NCBI GenBank assembly: GCA_021732565.1
Contig: JAKFUT010000019.1
Span: 1 to 40,285, forward strand
Length of the DNA stretch: 40,285 bases
Direction of reading: 5' to 3'
Source: Candidatus Obscuribacterales bacterium
GTDB taxonomy: Bacteria > Cyanobacteriota > Vampirovibrionia > Obscuribacterales > Obscuribacteraceae
The notes under the pieces were generated by a model. It ran no database searches. It was not told where the DNA came from and saw only the letters and a list, made by a program, of their open reading frames with translations. A program made the position numbers and the translations under genes. Positions 32,942-40,285 of the stretch are shown piece after piece (within the stretch, counting starts at the first letter, position 1; each line of letters starts with the position of its first letter).

Positions 32942-33598
32942 ATGGCAAAAGGCGTTTATTGCTTGGCGAACGATGATTTGCAAGCACAAGATATTCTCAA
33001 CGAACTGAGACTCGCCGGATTCTCGAATAGTGACGTTTCCGTGTTATGGCCCGATGAAGACGATCGGTTCGGGTTTTCGCCCGAAAAAGCAACCAAGGCT
33101 CCCGAAGGTGCCACCACTGGTGCAAGTACAGGTGGCGTAATCGGCGGAGTGCTAGGCTGGCTAGCCGGCATTGGCGCACTGGCAATTCCCGGGCTTGGTG
33201 CTTTTGTGGCGGCTGGTCCAATTATGGGTGCGCTCAGTGGCGCCGCCCTTGGTGCTACCGTTGGCGGGCTCACTGGTGCTCTCATCGGTTTGGGCATTCC
33301 AGAGTTCGAGGCTAAGCGTTATGAAGCCGGATTGCGCGGCGGCAAAATATTGATTGCCTGTCGTTGCAATAACAATGATGAGGCCAAGGCTGTCAAAGAG
33401 CTTTTCAAGAATGCCGGAGCCTGCGACGTTTGTGCAACGCGTGAAAAATCCGATGAAGAATTAGACAAGAAAGAAGCAAAAATGTTTGAGAAAGAGATGA
33501 AGGAACAAGAAAAGTCTGCCGAAACTCCTCCTGTACTTCGTCCTCCATCCGACGTGTATACCAGTACAACCACAGACGATTATCCACGACCGCTCTAA
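32942..33598 (+). CDS. Glycine-zipper general-stress protein (YflT/DUF1269-like), 218 aa
   Basis: The N terminus (YCLANDDLQAQDILNELRLA) is a ferredoxin-like fold of the YflT kind. A glycine-zipper membrane segment follows (GASTGGVIGGVLGWLAGIGA, then GALSGAALGATVGGLTGALI), typical of proteins that span the envelope as paired helices. After it come the strand GKILIACRC and a charged tail (EKEMKEQEKSAETPP) ending with Pro/Thr residues. A GGGGA site precedes ATG 32942. With the BON lipoprotein it forms a short stress operon closed by the terminator at 33623. Function beyond stress tolerance is unknown. Confidence 0.8.
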   Translation: MAKGVYCLANDDLQAQDILNELRLAGFSNSDVSVLWPDEDDRFGFSPEKATKAPEGATTGASTGGVIGGVLGWLAGIGALAIPGLGAFVAAGPIMGALSGAALGATVGGLTGALIGLGIPEFEAKRYEAGLRGGKILIACRCNNNDEAKAVKELFKNAGACDVCATREKSDEELDKKEAKMFEKEMKEQEKSAETPPVLRPPSDVYTSTTTDDYPRPL

Positions 33599-33622
33599 CG
33601 CATCGCGTTTAAAACTGTTGTT

Positions 33623-33665
33623 GAGAAGCGGGCGCTCAATTGTGAGTAGTCCGCTTCTCTTCTTT
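33623..33665 (+). terminator. Rho-independent terminator
   Basis: Nine-base perfect arms GAGAAGCGG and CCGCTTCTC, with a small inner stem (CTCA/TGAG) in the loop, followed by TTCTTT. It begins 25 bases after the stress-operon stop. Confidence 0.8.
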
Positions 33666-33940
33666 ACGAGTTTTCTGCCTCATTCCGAAAGAATCAATTC
33701 TGCCGAGACGTTTGCTTGTCTTTCCAAAACACCGCATTTACGACAAGATCACTCTCATATGTAGGGTTGGTGTTGTCAGCTGCATAGGTTTAACTCCTAT
33801 TGTTGAGCTGCAGAAACCGTTGCGGGAGTATAGAGGCTGCTTGACAGCATAGCCTTCTTTGATTGGGTCGATTTGGTTCGGATTTTCAAATTACACCGAG
33901 TGGGGAAAGTTCAGCCAGTAGACACCGCTGATTCGCAATT

Positions 33941-33962
33941 TGTATGTATATGCATCTACATT
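33941..33962. promoter_or_regulatory. Operator-like AT-rich repeat, copy 1
   Basis: TGTATGTATATGCATCTACA with ATGTA and TACAT as inverted half-sites. It shares most of its sequence with the site at 34006, 65 bases on. Confidence 0.45.
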
Positions 33963-34005
33963 AAACTTTGGGTTCTGAGCCATATTTCGAAGTTCTTGGT
34001 GTAAT

Positions 34006-34021
34006 ATGTATGCATATACAT
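34006..34021. promoter_or_regulatory. Operator-like inverted repeat, copy 2
   Basis: ATGTAT and ATACAT flank a GCAT centre, ending 13 bases before the MarR ATG. Its place and its likeness to the upstream copy suggest MarR autoregulation. Confidence 0.55.
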
Positions 34022-34034
34022 CTATGTTGGACCA

Positions 34035-34481
34035 ATGAACATGAACATCATTCCTGGCAGCAAAGACGAATGTATTTGTAGAGTCGTGAGAGACGCTGCC
34101 CGTTCTCTGAGTAATACCTATGACAGGGCTTTAGCTCCTAGCGGTCTCCGTACAACGCAGTTCACACTACTCAGTGTGCTTGCGCGGCAGTCGGTCGCCA
34201 CCGTTAACCAACTCAGCGAATCGATGGGAATCGACCAGACTACTACCACTCGCAACGTTAGCGTTTTGGAAGAGGCAGGACTTGTTATTCGTGTTCCGCA
34301 TCATGATCCACGAGTAAAACTGATGAAGCTGACACCGAATGGAAAACAAAAGAGGCAAATCGCGGTCGAGTGCTGGCAGAGAATGCAGGACCATGTAATG
34401 AGTTCAATATCACCCGATGAGTGGCGGACCTTTCAGAAGGTTCTCCATACGATTGAAGAGCGCTGCAGTATATGGGAGTAA
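34035..34481 (+). CDS. MarR-family transcriptional regulator
   Basis: A winged-helix protein of 148 aa with the MarR pattern: NTYDRALAPSGLRTTQFTLL, VNQLSESMGIDQTTTTRNVS recognition helix, and a wing with DPRVKLMKLT. Two Cys near the N terminus (ECIC, 13 and 15) are common in redox- or electrophile-sensing members, suggesting but not proving such a role. It heads a three-gene run with MaoC-like and NmrA-like genes and has two operator-like repeats upstream, so it probably controls this run. ATG 34035 is the first of two close starts (MNMN). Confidence 0.88.
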   Translation: MNMNIIPGSKDECICRVVRDAARSLSNTYDRALAPSGLRTTQFTLLSVLARQSVATVNQLSESMGIDQTTTTRNVSVLEEAGLVIRVPHHDPRVKLMKLTPNGKQKRQIAVECWQRMQDHVMSSISPDEWRTFQKVLHTIEERCSIWE

Positions 34482-34486
34482 TCATC

Positions 34487-34951
34487 ATGCAATCGACAAC
34501 AATGTCTGATCAGTTGACACTTGAAGATCTTGAACTCGGCCAAGTATTTCGTAGCCAATCTTACGCGATTGATGCCGCGCAGATAAAAACTTTCGCAAGT
34601 CAGTTTGATCCTCAGCCATTTCACCTCGATGAGGAATTGGCAAAGAAGACTTTCTTCGGTGAATTGGTGGCAAGTGGATGGCATGTCGCTGCGATCACGA
34701 TGCGGCTTCTGGTAGCGAGCACGCCCATTAACGGCGGTCTTGTTGGTGCAGGCGGCGACATACGTTGGCTGAGACCGACAAGGCCGGGCGATACATTGCA
34801 AGTAGAGACCGAAATTGTAGAGATCAAACCTTCGCAGTCGCGAACAGATCGGGGCACAGTCACCATACGCAGTACCACCAGGAACCAAGATGGCAAGTCT
34901 GTACTGGTGATGAATTCGAGATTGGTGGTTCCGACTCGTTCGGCAGTTTAG
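34487..34951 (+). CDS. MaoC-like hotdog-fold dehydratase, 154 aa
   Basis: A single hotdog domain with the (R)-hydratase motif: FASQFDPQPFHLDEELAKKT then FGELVASGWHVAAI, containing the Asp and His of the active site. Such enzymes hydrate enoyl-CoA or related thioesters. The protein starts at ATG 34487 with GGGAG nine bases upstream, five bases after the MarR stop; the frame runs back to 34472. It may act in fatty acid or related acyl-CoA metabolism, but the substrate cannot be told. Regulation with MarR suggests a response to an acyl or aromatic compound. Confidence 0.85.
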   Translation: MQSTTMSDQLTLEDLELGQVFRSQSYAIDAAQIKTFASQFDPQPFHLDEELAKKTFFGELVASGWHVAAITMRLLVASTPINGGLVGAGGDIRWLRPTRPGDTLQVETEIVEIKPSQSRTDRGTVTIRSTTRNQDGKSVLVMNSRLVVPTRSAV

Positions 34952-34994
34952 ACATGGGATGAGGCGACCGAAATGAGAGACTAATTGAGGAGAA

Positions 34995-35939
34995 ATGATG
35001 ATGTCACAAAACAATCCTATTCTTGTAACCGGTGCCGCAGGCAACGTTGGTTCCGTCGGGCGCACGGTCGTTAAGCTTCTTAGAGAGCGAGAGCTTCCAG
35101 TTAAAGCACTGGTTCATCGGCTTGATGAAAGGTCGCAGGCATTAACTGAAATGGGAGCTGAGGTGGTTGTTGCCGACCTCACCAGTGGCGCTGATGTGGT
35201 GCGAGCGTTGCAGGGCTGCAAGCGGATGTATTTCGGCATGAGCGTATCGCCGCCATATCTTCAAGCGACAGCTATTGCAGCCGCCGCAGCAAAAGAGGTA
35301 GCGGATTTCGAGATTTTCGTCAACATTTCGCAAATGACAGTCTCGCAAATGACTTTGACTAATATGACTGAGTCACAGCAGCAGCAGTATCATTGGCTTG
35401 GCGAGCAGGTTCTCAATTGGTCCGAACTGCCTGTGGTGCATGTGCGGTCCACCGTTTTCCTGGAGCATTTCTTTTTCTCCAGTATGGTGGCAAGATCTAT
35501 TGCCGAAGGCGGCAGCATTCGATTGCCGTTTGGCGAGGCGCGCACTTCGCCAATTGCGGCTTTCGATGTGGCGCGAGTTGTTGCTGCCATTCTGGAAGCA
35601 CCAGCAGATCACCGAGGTAAGGTGTATGAGTTGACTGGTCCACGGTCGCAAGACATGTACGAGATCGCAAAGGAGTATGCGGCGGCCCTTGGCCGTCCAG
35701 TGAAGTACGTCGATATGCCATACGACCAATGGCTGAATGAAGAATTGCTCCCGCTCAAGTTACCGCAGCATGTATTCTTGCATGTGGCTACGATGGCGAA
35801 GCTGCATTCAGAAGGTCGCTACGATCGATCAACTTCCGACGTACAGGCGTTGACGGGTAAACCAAGCATGAGCGTACGCCAGTATGTAGAAGATCATGAG
35901 AACCTATTCAAAGTGCATGCATTGCCGCGCGGGTCGTAG
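34995..35939 (+). CDS. NmrA-like NAD(P)-binding oxidoreductase family protein
   Basis: The Rossmann signature VTGAAGNVGS is at residues about 10-19, followed by a 314 aa fold typical of NmrA/SDR_a5 atypical short-chain proteins: ADLTSGADVVRALQGCKRMY, VRSTVFLEHFF, and GKVYELTGPRSQDMYEIAKE. Members bind NAD(P) and act as redox sensors or quinone/azo reductases; this one lacks a clear catalytic YxxxK. GAGGAG precedes a run of ATGs at 34995/34998. It closes the MarR-led group, 43 bases after the MaoC gene. Confidence 0.87.
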   Translation: MMMSQNNPILVTGAAGNVGSVGRTVVKLLRERELPVKALVHRLDERSQALTEMGAEVVVADLTSGADVVRALQGCKRMYFGMSVSPPYLQATAIAAAAAKEVADFEIFVNISQMTVSQMTLTNMTESQQQQYHWLGEQVLNWSELPVVHVRSTVFLEHFFFSSMVARSIAEGGSIRLPFGEARTSPIAAFDVARVVAAILEAPADHRGKVYELTGPRSQDMYEIAKEYAAALGRPVKYVDMPYDQWLNEELLPLKLPQHVFLHVATMAKLHSEGRYDRSTSDVQALTGKPSMSVRQYVEDHENLFKVHALPRGS

Positions 35940-36253
35940 GATTCGTATGATACACAATTCTTTCCACTGCCGGAAGTAAGGAAACTGGGCGCAAAACTCG
36001 TTACTATTACTATGGTAGCTCGCTCAGCCCCACACTGCTGGTTGATAAGTCCGGTTGAGGTTATGCACCATGTCTAGCAGGTACCGGTTGTGGACAGTCA
36101 AACGAACAGGGCAGTGAAAGGCTGTGTGCGAATTGAAAACATCCTGAGCAGCGTACTCACGCATGTCGAACAGAGAGTTCCTGTCGCGGGCGCGCCAATT
36201 TAATCTCAACGGGTGCATATTTGATTCGTTCGGGGTTTGAAGGTGTTTAGGTC
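35940..36253. other. Intergenic stretch between convergent genes
   Basis: 314 bases between the NmrA-like and channel gene ends. A minus-strand frame crosses it (36024-36266) but lacks a ribosome binding site and known motif. I see no strong terminator. Confidence 0.35.
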
Positions 36254-37369
36254 TTAGGTCTCCCAATAGCTAACACTCGGCCCTTCTTGCTTTCCATCGA
36301 TTGTAAGAGCTTGCTCCGCAAGCGGACGACGCAACTTGTACTCATCAAAAAGAGGTGCTGGTGGCAGCAAAAGATATTTGCACAGCGCTTGATGCTTACC
36401 GGCATATTCCTGTCTAAGCTGATTGAAATTCGCTTCTGCCGTGGTCTCGTCGACGGAGCAATATGCAGTAGAGTTCAGACGTTTGTAAAGACCGGAAAAC
36501 TCATCTCCAGATGAATCTGCTGCATGTTCGAATCGTAGATTCCAATGTTCTATGAGGTCATCGACAACTCGGCAGCCGAATCGATAGGCTAGTGTTGCTT
36601 GAACGCAATCCGTCTGTGGATTGACGCTCAACAACAGTGCCGTGGAATCAAGAACGGCTCCTAATGCCGTAAGCCAGGAGGAGTAGGGATCCGTCGAACG
36701 AAAATAGACAAGAATCGGATAAGCTTTGTGAGTCTCAGAAATATCTGCGCACCAGCAGTGCCAATCGTCATAAAAGCCATCCAGTGATTTTCTTCCGCTC
36801 GGGCTTTCATAGGTTTCCAGGATGGCGATGCCCGCTGGAGGGGTACCCGCGACGTTGGATGTAAGCGAAGCCAAAACCTCGCGCCGCTGGAGTGATGCAA
36901 TCAGAGTGAATAAGAGCGAGACGACGGAGGCCGTGAGGACCATTCCTATGAATGCCGAAGCCAGTATCAATATCCTAACTTTGATTGAAGTAGAAGAAAA
37001 ATCTGAAAGACCAAGGGTGAGCACTGAAGATCCGGCAACGTATATAGCGCTGGGAAAGGAGTCTAGCGCGGGCGAGTATTCTGTTGCCACCGAATAAGAG
37101 ATCAAACTAAATGCAAGTATCAGTAGAGACATCCACACCGTCAGAAGAAGCATCACCACGAACGGGCCAAACCACCCGAGTAGCTCAGCCTTCCAGATCG
37201 GCGATTCGACTTTCGACGTGACGTAGCGAAACGGAGGCCAGATAACGCTGCGAACAAGAGGCGTCGCAATGTGAAAGCTTGTCACTGTGCCTCTTGGCAC
37301 AATAACAGTTTGAAACACATCTCGCAGTACCAGTAGAAGCAGTATCATGCCCGAAAGAAGGAAGATCAT
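36254..37369 (-). CDS. Two-pore-type ion channel protein, 371 aa
   Basis: Three hydrophobic segments are visible: residues 2-20, 66-94 and 131-160, with a pore-like stretch between the last two (AIYVAGSSVLTLGLSDFSS). This resembles the Ion_trans_2 pore, but the filter reads TLGLSD instead of TVGYGD, so potassium selectivity is uncertain. The cytoplasmic 200-residue tail (FYDDWHCWCADISETHKAYP and onward) is soluble with no known regulator motif. Its ATG overlaps the stop of the upstream MFS gene in ATGA, so it is the last gene of the exporter operon. Confidence 0.75.
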   Translation of the reverse strand: MIFLLSGMILLLLVLRDVFQTVIVPRGTVTSFHIATPLVRSVIWPPFRYVTSKVESPIWKAELLGWFGPFVVMLLLTVWMSLLILAFSLISYSVATEYSPALDSFPSAIYVAGSSVLTLGLSDFSSTSIKVRILILASAFIGMVLTASVVSLLFTLIASLQRREVLASLTSNVAGTPPAGIAILETYESPSGRKSLDGFYDDWHCWCADISETHKAYPILVYFRSTDPYSSWLTALGAVLDSTALLLSVNPQTDCVQATLAYRFGCRVVDDLIEHWNLRFEHAADSSGDEFSGLYKRLNSTAYCSVDETTAEANFNQLRQEYAGKHQALCKYLLLPPAPLFDEYKLRRPLAEQALTIDGKQEGPSVSYWET

Positions 37370-38994
37370 GCGGTGGACTCCTTAGCTCGAGACACCAAAG
37401 GTGGTGCGTATGTGACGAAACCCAATAACGTCAAACAAACGGCTGTAGAGATCGCAATCAAAACAAATCCATCACTTATCGATAAGACCACGATCTGTTG
37501 CTTCAACACCGAGCCCATTTCAAGCAATGCGCGATCGCGCGCATCATCGGCGCCCGAACCGGCAGAAAACAAGTTTGATGCAAACAATTTGAGTCGTTCT
37601 TCTGTGAGCCAACCACCGTCAAGATGTTGGGACAAAACCGAATAGTGAAGCGTCGCTTTAATCGTGAGAAATTCTTGCATCACAGTCTTGCCAAACTCGC
37701 CTCCGAACAGTCGACAGGTCTGGAACCAGCAGGCCAGGGTTAACAAATTAGCTGGACTTTGCAGCACTCCCAAGGCGAGTGCGTTGCGAAGAATTGTAGT
37801 GATCAGTCCAGTCAAAGCAAATGCAATTCCGATTGCATTCAACACTTGGGAGGCGACGAAAGTCTCTCCTGTCCAGCTTGGATCAAGGCTGGAGTTCAGG
37901 AAACACGTCGAGCCGGCCAGTGCGAAACCGGCTGCACAGAGTAGTCGTGAGTCGACTCGATAAAGTAGCAGTCCTGCAATTGGCGCTGCTGCAAGTTCGA
38001 CAATTGCTATCCAGCCAAGGACTCCTCCTGTTTGATCGGGGCGATATCCGTGCAAAACCGCCAGGAATTGCGGAAGAAGCAGTGTTGGAGCGAGTAGCAA
38101 GAATCGGAAGAGAACCAGTATTGCACCGAGCAGCAGTAAGTTTGGGGTGGTAAGAAAACGCAGATGCAGTAAAGGGCTTGGTTTTGTCAGGTGTCTGATT
38201 AATGCCGCAGCCGTCAAGAAAAATCCGACCGCAAAGAAGGCGCATATTGTACCGGAGTGTGTCCAATCCAACCTTTCGCCTTGATCAAGTCCGCAGTAAA
38301 TGAGTGAAAGACCGGCGCTGGCTAACAAAAATCCCCACAGATTTGTTTTCGGGCCGGTATGCGGCAACGGCTGTCTCGGGATTCCCCAATAAACGCATGC
38401 CACCATTAGCGGTGTCACAATTAGAGCATTCCAGAAGATCCATTGCCAGGAGAGATTGTTGAGATACCACGCTTCAAGCGCTGTAGCGACGTGAGTTGAT
38501 GCAAGAATATCAAGTGCGTATGCCGCTACCCCCCAATGCACAAACTTAAGCGGCAAGTTTCTTATGATGACGGTGATTGTAAGCGGGTAATAGGTACCTG
38601 CTGCTATCCCTGCAATAAATTGCAGAATAATCAAGGCACCCGGGTTATGCGCAATAAATGGAGACAAGAACTCGGCTAACATAAACACCGCGCTTGCCCA
38701 AAGTAGAATGCGTCGTGGACCCAACAGTCCGCCAAGAAAGACGGTAAGCGGGCCGACAAACATATTGGCTGCATTGTAGGACGTCGATACCCAACTCATG
38801 GCATCAGAACTAGCGCCCAGCGCACCCTGGAGATCGGGCAAGGCTATGGATAAGAGTCGTCCCGTAAAAACGGAAATCAGCGCGCCGAGCAGAACCCCGA
38901 GTATGGCGGCAGGCGGGTGTGGCGTCAGTTGGTTTGTGGATGTTGTGTTTGCAACATCCTGGCGGTGGGTGGCGCTAGCTTCATCAGCTTTCAT
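37366..38994 (-). CDS. MFS drug-resistance-type transporter (EmrB/DHA2-like)
   Basis: A 542 aa membrane protein with about 14 hydrophobic helices. The N-terminal half shows MFS character (LPDLQGALGASSDAMSWVST, then the GPRRILLW loop after helix 2). Length and layout match the DHA2/EmrB group, which works with an EmrA-type fusion protein to export lipophilic compounds by proton exchange. It starts at ATG 38994, overlapping the fusion-protein stop as ATGA. Helix 5 (RNLPLKFVHWGVAAYALDIL) lacks the classic DHA motif C glycine pattern in full, so substrate range is unclear. Confidence 0.88.
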   Translation of the reverse strand: MKADEASATHRQDVANTTSTNQLTPHPPAAILGVLLGALISVFTGRLLSIALPDLQGALGASSDAMSWVSTSYNAANMFVGPLTVFLGGLLGPRRILLWASAVFMLAEFLSPFIAHNPGALIILQFIAGIAAGTYYPLTITVIIRNLPLKFVHWGVAAYALDILASTHVATALEAWYLNNLSWQWIFWNALIVTPLMVACVYWGIPRQPLPHTGPKTNLWGFLLASAGLSLIYCGLDQGERLDWTHSGTICAFFAVGFFLTAAALIRHLTKPSPLLHLRFLTTPNLLLLGAILVLFRFLLLAPTLLLPQFLAVLHGYRPDQTGGVLGWIAIVELAAAPIAGLLLYRVDSRLLCAAGFALAGSTCFLNSSLDPSWTGETFVASQVLNAIGIAFALTGLITTILRNALALGVLQSPANLLTLACWFQTCRLFGGEFGKTVMQEFLTIKATLHYSVLSQHLDGGWLTEERLKLFASNLFSAGSGADDARDRALLEMGSVLKQQIVVLSISDGFVLIAISTAVCLTLLGFVTYAPPLVSRAKESTA

Positions 38995-40285
38995 TTACCG
39001 CTTTCCCCGTTAGCGGTTCCGGGCATGATTGTGGCATTGGCAGAAATACCCGGGCGCAGGCTGGCAAGCTTGCTTTTGTCTTCGTCTTCTTCAAAGCAGA
39101 TCTTCACTGGTATACGCTGAGTTACTTTAGTGAAATTGCCGCTTGCGTTGTCTGGTGGCAAAAGCGAAAACTGTGCTCCGCTTGCCGGTGATATCCGCTC
39201 CACGTGTCCACGAAGACGAGTACCCGGCAGCGCATCGACCGTGACTTCGACATGATCCCCCTCTTTAACGTTCTTGAGTTGCGTTTCGCGGTAATTTGCC
39301 ACTACCCATGGTTTTGCCGAAATAATTGTTATAACGTGGGTCCCTGCATTTACGAGCTGTCCCGGTTTGACTTTCAATTCACCGACAGTCCCGTCTGTTG
39401 GCGCTTTCACTGTGGTATAGTCCAGGTCGACGTTGGCTGTCGTGAGTCCGGCTTTCTTGACTGCGAGATCCGAGATCAGTTGCTTCTCTTCTCCGTCAAG
39501 CAGCTCACGTTGCTTTAATTGAGCTGTCAGTTCGGCTTGATGACTATTAACCAGGAGCAGGCTTTTTTCCTTTTCTGAACGGCTGCTTGAGAGTACCTGA
39601 GTGGCTTTTATTGCCTGCGCCTTCCGTTGAGCAAGTTCTGCTTTGGCTTTTCTTTGAGCGGACTTTTGTCCTTCCAGATTTGCGACAGCACGTTCGTTGT
39701 CGTTGACTACTAGTTCTACCTTTTCTCTGGTGGCACTTTCGTTTGCTAACAATGCTTCCTGGCGCGTTCGTTCGAGCGAGGACCTTGTTACGTCAGCCGC
39801 AGCCGCCTTAATTGCAGCTTCGCTTTGAATGATTGATGCGTTTGCTCCTTCAATGTCAGCCTTGGTTTCCTCAAGTGATGCTTCCGCACTGTTTATGGTG
39901 TCATCAGCTTGCGCAATGCTGGTTCGACTGTTCTCTAATGCCGATTTAGCCTGGTCCACTCTTGCGTCTTGCTGTTCCTTGCGCTGTTTCATATCAGCAA
40001 TTTTGATTTCAACCTGTCGTATCGCTTCTTTGGCTTGGTCAACGCGTGCTTTGTATTCATCGTTCTTGAGTTCCACCAGGATCTGTCCAGCCTTTACCGA
40101 CTGAAAATCATTCACCCTGGTGTCCATAACTATGCCCGAAGCCTTGGTGCTCAAGGGTGCTACATCTGCTTTGATGTAGGCATCGTCTGTCTTGACTGAA
40201 ACATTGTTCTCCCAGACTGTCCAGCCAGTGGCGATGACAAAAAACATAAGGCCGGCGGCGGCGAAGATCGATAGGGGAACTAGCC
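38991..40285 (-). CDS. HlyD/EmrA-like membrane fusion protein, 5' end cut by window edge
   Basis: It should link an inner-membrane exporter to the outer envelope. The order is: membrane helix, lipoyl-like strand (SVKTDDAYIKADVAPLSTKA), a very long alpha-helical hairpin rich in Ala, Lys, Glu and Gln (about 65-270), the second lipoyl half (VDLDYTTVKAPTDGTVGELK), and the beta-barrel domain (WVVANYRETQLKNVKEGDHV). A start at ATG 40247 is possible, but the frame remains open to the edge and continues the membrane helix (LVPLSIFAAAGLMFFVIATG), so the true start lies beyond 40285. The stop overlaps the MFS start as ATGA. The coiled-coil hairpin is longer than in many EmrA proteins. Confidence 0.9.
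   Translation of the reverse strand, partial: LVPLSIFAAAGLMFFVIATGWTVWENNVSVKTDDAYIKADVAPLSTKASGIVMDTRVNDFQSVKAGQILVELKNDEYKARVDQAKEAIRQVEIKIADMKQRKEQQDARVDQAKSALENSRTSIAQADDTINSAEASLEETKADIEGANASIIQSEAAIKAAAADVTRSSLERTRQEALLANESATREKVELVVNDNERAVANLEGQKSAQRKAKAELAQRKAQAIKATQVLSSSRSEKEKSLLLVNSHQAELTAQLKQRELLDGEEKQLISDLAVKKAGLTTANVDLDYTTVKAPTDGTVGELKVKPGQLVNAGTHVITIISAKPWVVANYRETQLKNVKEGDHVEVTVDALPGTRLRGHVERISPASGAQFSLLPPDNASGNFTKVTQRIPVKICFEEDEDKSKLASLRPGISANATIMPGTANGESGK

Larger units (their letters stand above)
33599..34034. other. Region between stress operon and MarR gene
   Basis: 436 bases. It holds a terminator, a nested weak stem (33777-33810) and two related AT-rich repeats just upstream of the MarR gene. 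No coding frame is supported. Confidence 0.5.

Noticed and set aside
33777..33810. Nested inverted repeat CAGCT/AGCTG around ATAGG/CCTAT
   Set aside because: Five-base arms with a mismatched middle and no T tract; too weak for a terminator or riboswitch.
36024..36266. Minus-strand frame of 80 codons after the channel gene
   Set aside because: It begins inside the channel gene end, has a TTG start with no ribosome binding site, and resembles no family I know.
1..40285. tRNA, rRNA, CRISPR arrays or intact insertion sequences
   Set aside because: I saw no cloverleaf-like segment, ribosomal RNA signature, regular spaced repeat or transposase with terminal repeats on either strand; this was by reading only, so a small RNA could be missed.

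Overview
The window reads as a chromosomal segment of a free-living bacterium of medium G+C content, with dense core genes and a large accessory middle. I infer a Melainabacteria-like cyanobacterial relative (Obscuribacterales type). The reasons are the many proteins joining a kinase to TPR repeats or membrane helices, the GspE-N/J-like proteins, and the mix of NrdR, RodZ, RimO and a short MetG. This assignment comes from general familiarity with such genomes, not from a search, and should be held loosely. I see no rRNA, tRNA, CRISPR array or intact insertion sequence.

Left part (1-10.6 kb): mostly housekeeping. A tandem-domain universal stress protein and metG lie on the minus strand. Divergent from metG is coaBC (coenzyme A synthesis), followed by three small membrane/coiled-coil proteins (YtxH, DUF948-like, YtxH) and a zinc-ribbon protein. 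After a 676-base gap with a degenerate duplicated element comes a run of rluB-like pseudouridine synthase, RodZ-like protein and rimO.

Middle (10.6-24.5 kb): accessory and partly decayed. Two adjacent Ser/Thr kinases share one architecture: zinc ribbon, kinase, membrane helices, then a TPR or repeat-like tail. The first is broken by a frameshift and the second is intact but carries HQD instead of HRD. They are followed by a C39-peptidase-like remnant, a gene broken by three successive -1 frameshifts, an intact GNAT acetyltransferase, two unrecognised proteins and a frameshifted cyclophilin. A GspE-N-like protein, nrdR and a divergent J-domain protein close the block.

Kinase/TPR locus (24.7-31.1 kb): two minus-strand proteins carry closely related atypical kinase domains (HGDLQHGN catalytic loop, DYDG in place of DFG, Arg where the VAIK Lys should be) on different N-terminal halves. 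Between them, on the plus strand, lies a TPR protein with a duplicated Cys-pair module resembling DUF1963/PDCD2 proteins. A perfect 17-base palindrome lies in the divergent promoter region. This is the best candidate in the window for an undescribed signalling or defence module, though no function can be proved from sequence.

Right part (31.1-40.3 kb): stress and small-molecule response. An ArsR-DUF2087 regulator has a perfect 16-base palindrome over its promoter and is followed by a BON lipoprotein and a glycine-zipper stress protein ending in a clear terminator. A MarR regulator with two AT-rich operator-like repeats leads a MaoC-like and an NmrA-like gene. On the minus strand an EmrA/HlyD-like fusion protein (cut by the window edge), an EmrB-like MFS exporter and a two-pore-type channel form an operon with two 4-base ATGA overlaps.
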